Assembly: GCA_019423755.1 (NCBI GenBank)
Contig: JAHZAU010000005.1
Coordinates: 1 to 53,124, forward strand
Length of the DNA stretch: 53,124 bases
Direction of reading: 5' to 3'
DNA from: Oscillospiraceae bacterium
GTDB lineage: Bacteria > Bacillota > Clostridia > Oscillospirales > Ruminococcaceae
The notes beneath the pieces were generated by a model. It was not told the DNA's origin, did no database searches, and saw only the letters and a program-made list of their open reading frames with translations. Positions 48,136 through 53,124 of the stretch are shown piece after piece; the first letter of the stretch is position 1, and every line of letters begins with the position of its first letter. The position numbers were made by a program, and so were the translations under genes.

Positions 48136-49794
48136 TTATTCCTCCACCTGTACCGCCACGCCCTGCTGGGACGCCGACTGGATCATCTGTTCCAGCGGGT
48201 CGGGGGCGGCTGCGTCTGCGGGACGGTATTTGTCCCGGCGCAGCGGACCGATGCGGTAGTCCCGCCCGGCGGCCTGGATCAGCGCGTCGTGGATGGACTT
48301 TTTGGCAAAGTCGTTGTTGCGGATCAGTTCCAGGAAAAAGGGGTCCTGGCAGTCGATGAGCACAATGTCCCGGTGCAGGTAAGCGCCGGCGTCCACCAGC
48401 GCGCCGCTCAGGGCCTTGTTGGTGCGGCGCAGTTCCTCCAATACCTGGGCCCAGGGGCCGAAGGGCTCCACCTGGGTCAGCTCCACCTGCGGCGCCTCCA
48501 CAAAGGCTGCGGCTGCGGGTTTCGGCTCCTCCTTGGCGGAAGGCTCGGCCTCGGCTTTCGGCTGGGCTTGGGCTTGTGCCGGTGCGCTGGGCGGGGCGGC
48601 CTTGAGGCGGGCAAGCTCCCGTTCCAAGGTTTCCAGCCGGGCCAGCACCCCTTCCCACGCCGGTCCCGAAGGGGCCGCGCCGGAAGCCGCCGATGCACTT
48701 GGGGCGGCGGCAGTTTGGGGGGTACACAGGCGGATGAGCGCCATTTCCAGCTCTACCCGGGTCTGGGCGGTGCGGCTCATGCGGGACAGGGCGTCCTGCA
48801 GCACCGTCAGGCAGGCAAGAATCTGCTCCATGGAGTACTGTGCCGCCTGCTGGCGCAGCCGGTCCAGGTCCTCCTCCATCCCCAGCACAAAGCGCTCGGG
48901 CTCCTTAAGGGCCCGGGCCATCATCAGGCCGCGGTAGTGGCCGATGAGCTGGGTGGTCATCTTTTCAAAATCCACCGAAGCCTCGTGCAGCTGGTCGATG
49001 GTGTCCAGCACAGCGGGGATGTTGTGTTCCAGCACCGCCTGGCCCATGGCAAACAGGCTGTCCTGCATAGCAAGACCGGCGGCCTGGTCCACCACCTGGA
49101 CGGTGACCGTCTCGCCGTAGCTGCGGCAGACGTCCAGCAGGGAGAGCGCGTCGCGCATACCGCCTTCCGAAAGGCGGGCGATGCGCCGGGCGGCGTCCGG
49201 TTCCAGCTGGATGCCCTCCCGGGCACAGACCTCCTGCAGCCGGCCCTCGATGACCTCCGGGCGGATGCGCCGGAAATCGAAGCGCTGGCAGCGGGAAAGG
49301 ATGGTAGCCGGGATCTTGTGCACCTCGGTGGTGGCAAGGATAAAGATCACATGCTCGGGGGGCTCCTCCATGATCTTGAGCAGAGCGTTGAAGGCGCCGG
49401 TGCTGAGCATGTGGGTTTCGTCGATAATATAAACGCGGTATTTGGTTTGAGCGGGGGTGAAGCTGGCTTCCTCCCGCAGCTGGCGGATGTTGTCCACACC
49501 GTTGTTGCTGGCGGCGTCGATCTCGGTAACGTCCAGGACGGAGCCGTCGTCGATGCCGCGGCAGATGTCGCAGACGCCGCAGGGCTCGCCGTCCTTCTGG
49601 TTGGGGCAGTTGACCGCCTTGGCCAGGATCTTGGAGCAGGTGGTCTTGCCGGTGCCGCGGGACCCGGTAAACAGGTAGGCGTGGCCCACCCGGCCCCGGG
49701 CGATCTCGTTTTTGAGGGTTTCGGTCACCTGCTGCTGCCCCACCACCTCCGAGAAGGTGCGGGGGCGGTAGGCTCGATACAGCGCCTGATACAC
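48136..49794 (-). CDS. dnaX: DNA polymerase III subunit gamma/tau
   Basis: 552 residues from a GTG start (VYQALYRAYRPRTFSEVVGQ) 6 bp after GGAGGAG. The frame is open further upstream but that part lies in SRP RNA. Clamp-loader ATPase: Walker A GSRGTGKTT (about 46-54), zinc cysteines CPNQKDGEPCGVCDIC (about 64-79), Walker B IIDETHMLS, and sensor 1 FILATTEVHKI. An Ala/Pro/Lys-rich linker (about 390-440) leads to the tau C-terminal part. It lies 36 bp downstream of ffs. Confidence 0.96.
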   Translation of the reverse strand: MYQALYRAYRPRTFSEVVGQQQVTETLKNEIARGRVGHAYLFTGSRGTGKTTCSKILAKAVNCPNQKDGEPCGVCDICRGIDDGSVLDVTEIDAASNNGVDNIRQLREEASFTPAQTKYRVYIIDETHMLSTGAFNALLKIMEEPPEHVIFILATTEVHKIPATILSRCQRFDFRRIRPEVIEGRLQEVCAREGIQLEPDAARRIARLSEGGMRDALSLLDVCRSYGETVTVQVVDQAAGLAMQDSLFAMGQAVLEHNIPAVLDTIDQLHEASVDFEKMTTQLIGHYRGLMMARALKEPERFVLGMEEDLDRLRQQAAQYSMEQILACLTVLQDALSRMSRTAQTRVELEMALIRLCTPQTAAAPSASAASGAAPSGPAWEGVLARLETLERELARLKAAPPSAPAQAQAQPKAEAEPSAKEEPKPAAAAFVEAPQVELTQVEPFGPWAQVLEELRRTNKALSGALVDAGAYLHRDIVLIDCQDPFFLELIRNNDFAKKSIHDALIQAAGRDYRIGPLRRDKYRPADAAAPDPLEQMIQSASQQGVAVQVEE

Positions 49795-49829
49795 CGTGGC
49801 TCCTCCTTCCCGCCTGTTGGAGATAGCAA

Positions 49830-49996
49830 AATAGCAGGGGCCCGCCGGCTTCGTCACACGGGAGTACCGGTTCCCTGCGGCGCACAAAGCAAACCGCTTA
49901 ATGCTGCTCGGTTCCCCGCCTGACATGGTTCACGGTGCCCTGTCGCACAGGACCAGCACCCCCGCATGACGAAACATACGGTACTGCCCTGCTATT
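49830..49996 (-). ncRNA. ffs: signal recognition particle RNA
   Basis: Domain IV is unmistakable on the minus strand: GTGAACCATGTCAGG, then CGG-GGAA-CCG (tetraloop hairpin) and AGCAGCATTAAGCGG. The ends AATAGCAGGG and CCCTGCTATT pair, giving about 167 nt. That is between the short Gram-negative form and the roughly 270 nt Bacillus form, so the Alu-type region seems reduced. Exact ends are approximate. A promoter lies at 50038-50066 and dnaX begins 36 bp downstream without a clear terminator. Confidence 0.88.
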
Positions 49997-50037
49997 CTCC
50001 TCAAAAATGCCCCAGACCCTTTGCCCGGGACCTCCCT

Positions 50038-50066
50038 ATTATAATATAGTTTGCCCAAAAACGCAA
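50038..50066 (-). promoter_or_regulatory. promoter of ffs
   Basis: On the minus strand: TTGCGT (50066-50061), 17 bp spacer, TATAAT (50043-50038). The start would lie about 35 nt before the paired 5' end, so 5' processing is possible. Confidence 0.65.
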
Positions 50067-50077
50067 GGCCTTTTTGC

Positions 50078-50180
50078 GCCGCGGGACCCGCGGTGGCAAT
50101 TTCGCGCACCCACTTTTTCCCGGGACGGAAAACGAGTAACCCGCGGCGGTAGTTTTATCGAAATGAGATATTTTCTTTCC
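50078..50180. repeat. R2 repeat block
   Basis: CGCGGGACCCGCGGTGGCAA (palindrome GCGGGACCCGC), TTTCGCGCACCCACTTTTTC and GAGTAACCCGCGGCGG. Confidence 0.72.
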
Positions 50181-50205
50181 CTTGCGGAAAACTTCTCGAA
50201 AATGT

Positions 50206-50236
50206 AAAAAGAAGCTCCCTTCTTGGGAGCTTCTTT
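50206..50236. terminator. solo R1 hairpin 2 (GAAGCTCC type)
   Basis: AAAAAGAAGCTCCC-TTCTT-GGGAGCTTCTTTT, 6 bp after the stop of the 50242 gene. Works on both strands. Confidence 0.85.
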
Positions 50237-50241
50237 TATTT

Positions 50242-51108
50242 CTATTTCTCTTCGCCGAAGAAGGAGAGGGCCAGCGCGCCGGGACCGGCGTGGGCGCCGA
50301 TGACCGGTCCGATGAAGGAGATCATGGACTTGGCCACGCCCAGGCGCTCCTGCACCTTCTGGGCCACATACTTGGCATCTTCCAGGCAGTCGCCGTGGCT
50401 GATGTAGACGGTGTCATGCTCCTTGAGGAAGCTGCCCACCTTCTCCGCCATGTAATCCACCAGGGAATCCAGCGCCTTGCGGCGGCCGCGCACCTTGGCA
50501 AAGGGCACCAGGTTGCCCTCCTCGTTGAGCCGCAGGATGGGCTTGATACCGATAGCCGTGCCCAGGAAAGCGGTAGAACGGGACACCCGTCCGCCCCGGT
50601 ACAGGTGCTTCAGGTCGTCCACAGTGGCGTAGAGGCAGAAGTGATTGACGTTTTCCTTCACCCAGGTGGCGATCTCGCCCAGGGTCTTGCCGGCCTGCTT
50701 CATCCGCAGGGCCATGTCCACCACCATGCCCTCGCAAAGGGTGCCCACCTTGGTGTCCACCACGACGATCTCCCGGTCGGGGAACTCCTCGCGCAGCTCC
50801 TGAGCGGCGATGCACTCGCTGTGGTAGCTGCCGCTGACGGCAGAGGTGAAGCCGATGTGCAGGATGTCCTTGCCCTGCTCCAGGATGGCTTTGAACTTGC
50901 TGTAAGCCTGGTCGGGGTTGACCTGCTGGGTCTTGGGCATAGCGCCGGCGCGCATGTCGGCGTAAAACTCCTCGGCAGGCTGCTGCTCGTCGCAGTAGGT
51001 ACGGTCGTTGAGGGTATAGTAAAGCGAAAGCAGGGGGATCTGATGCTCCCGGATAAATTCCGGCGGCAGGTCCGCTGCGTTTTCGGTGGTGATGACAAAT
51101 TCTCTCAT
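50242..51108 (-). CDS. DegV-family fatty-acid-binding protein
   Basis: 288 residues. DegV/FakB-type fold: N-terminal FVITTENAADLPPEFIREHQ, ligand-pocket segments STAFLGTAIGIKPILRLNEE and YISHGDCLEDAKYVAQK, and GPVIGAHAGPGALALSFFG at the C-terminus. FakB proteins present fatty acids to the FakA kinase for phospholipid synthesis. FakA is not in the window. The start ATG has a poor RBS. Paralogue of the 52085 gene. Confidence 0.92.
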   Translation of the reverse strand: MREFVITTENAADLPPEFIREHQIPLLSLYYTLNDRTYCDEQQPAEEFYADMRAGAMPKTQQVNPDQAYSKFKAILEQGKDILHIGFTSAVSGSYHSECIAAQELREEFPDREIVVVDTKVGTLCEGMVVDMALRMKQAGKTLGEIATWVKENVNHFCLYATVDDLKHLYRGGRVSRSTAFLGTAIGIKPILRLNEEGNLVPFAKVRGRRKALDSLVDYMAEKVGSFLKEHDTVYISHGDCLEDAKYVAQKVQERLGVAKSMISFIGPVIGAHAGPGALALSFFGEEK

Positions 51109-51172
51109 AGGGGTCACATCTGCCTTTCTGCCGGCGGCGGGAAGGCCGCCCATCCGGCACATATTTAGAACT

Positions 51173-51201
51173 ATTTTAACAGATATCCGCCCCAATCGCA
51201 A
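51173..51201 (-). promoter_or_regulatory. promoter of the first DegV gene
   Basis: On the minus strand: TTGCGA (51201-51196), 17 bp spacer, TAAAAT (51178-51173). Confidence 0.5.
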
Positions 51202-51269
51202 GGAAATATGTAACCTTCGTCACCTTTTCTCCCAACCAACCAAGAGACCGCCCGGATTTTCGTCAATAT

Positions 51270-51366
51270 TCGACAGCCGCGGGCGCAGGGCCTGCGCTGG
51301 CATTTTCGCGCACCGGCTTTTTCCGAAACGGAAGGTGAGTAACCCGCGACTCGGTTGAGTGAAAAG
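51270..51366. repeat. R2 repeat block
   Basis: GGGCGCAGGGCCTGCGC, TGGCATTTTCGCGCACC and GAGTAACCCGCGACTCGGTT. The 593 bp gap 51109-51701 holds this, R3, R1 copy L, an R5 block (CCCCCCTTGTGAAAGGGG near 51531-51550) and the XRE operators. Confidence 0.75.
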
Positions 51367-51411
51367 GGAGACCTTCTTTCCCTTTCGGAAAGGTTCCCCG
51401 AAAGCACGGGA

Positions 51412-51446
51412 AAGAAATAGTGAATAGTGAAAAGTGAAAAATGAAT
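51412..51446 (-). repeat. R3 tandem repeat
   Basis: Reverse-orientation AATAGTGAATAGTGAAAAGTG and AAAAATGAATAAG units. Confidence 0.75.
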
Positions 51447-51473
51447 AAGATAAAATCTCCCCAAAAGCACGGG

Positions 51474-51528
51474 AAAGAACGTCCCTCCAAGGTCCGTTCT
51501 TTCGATAGTTGGCGCTTGCGGCAACTAG
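51474..51528 (-). repeat. R1 copy L, partly decayed
   Basis: On the minus strand CTAGTTGCCGC-AA-GCGCCAACTA has one unpaired position. The linker is TCGAAAG. Hairpin 2 (GAACGGACC...GGGACGTTC) has a mismatch. Confidence 0.75.
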
Positions 51529-51641
51529 GCCCCCCCTTGTGAAAGGGGGGAGGGCCACATCGTGGCGGGGAAATTGGCGCGGGCCACGCGCTCGTTCGTT
51601 GCTGCCCCGGTGTCAACTAGTCTCCTCTTGACCATACTTTA

Positions 51642-51679
51642 GAACAATATGTTCAATATATCAATGGAACAAATCGTTC
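51642..51679. promoter_or_regulatory. paired operator for the XRE regulator
   Basis: Two matching inverted repeats, GAAC-AATAT-GTTC (51642-51654) and GAAC-AAATC-GTTC (51667-51679), centred 25 bp apart just upstream of a TATACT (51685-51690). The spacing suits two regulator dimers and autoregulation. Confidence 0.6.
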
Positions 51680-51707
51680 TGAACTATACTGCCCCTAGGT
51701 GATGAAG

Positions 51708-51932
51708 ATGAAACGCTACCAACGCATCCGGGACCTGCGGGAGGACCGCGACTTGACCCAAGCCCAGGTGGGCGCGGCGGTGGGGGTCTCCCAACGGACC
51801 TACGCGTATTACGAATCGGGCCAGCGGATGCTGCCGCCGGAGATTTTGTCGGCGCTGGCAGACCTTTACGGCGTCAGCGTGGACTACCTGCTGGAACGCA
51901 CCGACGACCCTTCCCCAACAAAAAGGCCCTAG
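51708..51932 (+). CDS. small XRE-family (Cro/C1-type HTH) regulator
   Basis: 74 residues from the ATG at 51708, best spaced from AGGTG; GTG 51699 and ATG 51702 are in frame too. Nearly the whole protein is one HTH_3 domain: LREDRDLTQAQVGAAVGVSQ, RTYAYYESGQRMLPPEILSA, LADLYGVSVDYLLERTD. There is no toxin or phage gene nearby. The TAG stop is the CTAG of R1 copy M. Two GAAC-N5-GTTC operators sit upstream, so it probably represses itself. Targets beyond itself are unknown. Confidence 0.88.
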   Translation: MKRYQRIRDLREDRDLTQAQVGAAVGVSQRTYAYYESGQRMLPPEILSALADLYGVSVDYLLERTDDPSPTKRP

Positions 51933-51987
51933 TTGGGGCAAAACTCCAACTAACGAAAGAAGCTCCCCTCAGGGGAGCTTCTTTTTT
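51929..51987 (+). terminator. R1 double-hairpin terminator, copy M
   Basis: Hairpin 1 CTAGTTGGGGC-AAAA-CTCCAACTA pairs with one G-U. Hairpin 2 GAAGCTCCCC-TCA-GGGGAGCTTC has six T. The first three bases after C are the XRE stop. Confidence 0.88.
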
Positions 51988-52017
51988 GTGCTATCGGAGA
52001 AGTGTTCTGAAATACGG

Positions 52018-52076
52018 AAAAAGAACGGCCCATAAAGGCCGTTCTTTCGTTAGTTGGCACCTCTAGTGCCAACTAG
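52018..52076 (-). terminator. R1 double-hairpin terminator, copy N
   Basis: On the minus strand CTAGTTGGCAC-TAGAG-GTGCCAACTA, ACGAAAG, then GAACGGCC-TTTATG-GGCCGTTC with five T. Ends the second DegV gene. Copies M and N face each other. Confidence 0.88.
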
Positions 52077-52084
52077 ACCCCGCG

Positions 52085-52963
52085 CTATCTTTGGTCGCCC
52101 AGGAAGAAGAGGGCGATGGTGCCGGGGCCGGCGTGGGCGCCGATGACCGGGCTGATGTCGCTGATCAGGAAATGCTCGATGCCAAAGCGGGCTTTCACCT
52201 GCTCGGCCACGTAGTTGGCGTCGTCCAGGCAGTCGCCGTGGCTGATGAACACCACCTGGTTTTTGTCCCGGAAGGAGCCGACGGTGGCTTCCATCTTATC
52301 CACCAGGGCGTTGAGGGACTGCTTGCGGCCGCGCACTTTGGACACCGCTACCAGATGGCCGTCGTTGTCCACATGGAGCACCGGCTTGATGCCGATCATG
52401 CCGCCCACCAGCGCGGTAGCCTTGGAGATGCGTCCGCCACGCTGCAGGTAGGTCAGGTCCTCCACGGTAAAATAGTGGCACAGGTGGAGCTTGTTGTCCT
52501 CCACCCACCGGGCGATCTCGTCCAGGGTCTTGCCCTGCTGCTGCAGCCCGAGGGCATAATGCACCAGCAGACCCACGCCCAAAGAAGCCGCCAGGGTGTC
52601 GATGACCACGATGCGGCGCTCGGGGTACTGTTCCTGCAGGTCCTCGGCGGCGATGCGGCAGCTGTTGGTGGTGCCGCTCAGGCCGGAAGAAAAGCTCAGG
52701 TGCAGGATGTCCTTGCCCTGGCGCAGCAGCGGCTCGAACACCGTTTTAATGTGCTCCGGGTCCGCCTGCTGGGTCTTGGGGGCGCTGCCGTCGCGCATTT
52801 TCTGGTAAAATTCCTTGACGTCCATGTTCTGGGGGCAGTTGTAGCCGTAGGTGACGCCGTCCACGATGAAATAGAGGGTAACGAGATTCAGCTGGTGCTG
52901 ATCGATATATTCCTGAGGAAGATCACTGGAAGTATCGGTGGTGATCACAAACGAAGTATCCAT
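52085..52963 (-). CDS. DegV-family fatty-acid-binding protein
   Basis: 292 residues. Same fold as the 50242 product: FVITTDTSSDLPQEYIDQHQ, ATALVGGMIGIKPVLHVDND, VFISHGDCLDDANYVAEQVK and SPVIGAHAGPGTIALFFLGD. The N-terminal ligand motif TDTSSDLP is closer to the family norm than TENAADLP in the paralogue, hinting at different fatty-acid preference. RBS AAAGGAG lies about 8 bp before the ATG. Confidence 0.93.
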   Translation of the reverse strand: MDTSFVITTDTSSDLPQEYIDQHQLNLVTLYFIVDGVTYGYNCPQNMDVKEFYQKMRDGSAPKTQQADPEHIKTVFEPLLRQGKDILHLSFSSGLSGTTNSCRIAAEDLQEQYPERRIVVIDTLAASLGVGLLVHYALGLQQQGKTLDEIARWVEDNKLHLCHYFTVEDLTYLQRGGRISKATALVGGMIGIKPVLHVDNDGHLVAVSKVRGRKQSLNALVDKMEATVGSFRDKNQVVFISHGDCLDDANYVAEQVKARFGIEHFLISDISPVIGAHAGPGTIALFFLGDQR

Positions 52964-53051
52964 GCTGTTGGCTCCTTTCTGTCAAGCCAGGAAACGGCCC
53001 TGTGCCGGTCCTGCGCCGCCCCGAGCAGTTGTCCGGGGCATTTATTTTATC

Positions 53052-53081
53052 ATTATACCACAATTGCCCCAGTATTTTCAA
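53052..53081 (-). promoter_or_regulatory. promoter of the second DegV gene
   Basis: On the minus strand: TTGAAA (53081-53076), 18 bp spacer, TATAAT (53057-53052). Confidence 0.55.
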
Positions 53082-53124
53082 CGGCGGCGGGGGAGCCCCC
53101 GCGGGCATAATCGCGCACCGACTT
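53080..53124 (+). repeat. R2 module at the window edge
   Basis: GGCGGCGGGGGAGCCCCCGC palindrome followed by GGGCATAATCGCGCACCGAC. The element continues outside the window. Confidence 0.75.

Overview
The window is a GC-rich chromosomal segment of an anaerobic Firmicute. The selenocysteine-containing betaine/glycine reductase, Coat_F and BofA-like sporulation genes, FeoAB, Firmicute-style ffs-dnaX-ybaB-recR and smpB-ssrA all point to class Clostridia. The base composition and gut-type gene content fit the Oscillospiraceae/Ruminococcaceae best; that placement is inference. No phage, plasmid or insertion-sequence genes were recognised.

Layout: (1) 310-6018: degenerate transglutaminase-like secreted protein, PTS Enzyme I (minus), and the feoAB iron importer. 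(2) 6380-11675: TetR regulator divergent from a BCCT transporter and the two component-B subunits of a betaine-type reductase; the second has an in-frame UGA (Sec) at 11406 with a SECIS-like hairpin. (3) 12232-17967: secreted protein, two small coat-like proteins, galK-galT, a Cys-rich small protein, a BofA-like protein and a GNAT. (4) 18317-30576: rnr, a metallophosphoesterase-like protein, an anti-sigma/ECF sigma/small secreted protein operon, flavodoxin-like, asnA, a 4Fe-4S protein, GNAT, an AT-rich orphan, add and the start of a sugar locus. (5) 29680-38293: HAD-SIS-TIM-barrel operon and a GntR-ADP-ribosylglycohydrolase-ABC importer operon. (6) 39010-46542: Cys-motif redox-type protein, an 1817-residue surface protein with a transglutaminase-like domain, a small HTH protein and tmRNA. 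(7) 46547-49996: smpB, recR, ybaB, dnaX and SRP RNA. (8) 50242-52963: two DegV paralogues flanking a small XRE regulator.

The most striking feature is the intergenic DNA. It is packed with interleaved repeat families. R1 is a two-hairpin element: CTAGTT-stem-AACTA, a constant ACGAAAGA linker, then a GAAGCTCC or GAACGYCC terminator hairpin. Its first stem changes sequence between copies while staying paired. R2 consists of short variable palindromes (e.g. GCGCAGRSCCTGCGC, GCGGGGGNNCCCCCGC, GCACGGGTCCCGTGC) joined to constant TGGCATTTTCGCG/GGCATAATCGCG blocks and GAGTAACCCGCGG blocks. R3 is tandem TTCACTAT/TTCACTTT repeats. R4 is a two-hairpin element ending GTGACTGAGGGATT. R1 and R2 copies sit on gene 3' ends so tightly that they supply C-terminal codons and stop codons of several genes. 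This recurrent, structure-conserving repeat system is the best candidate here for something undescribed.
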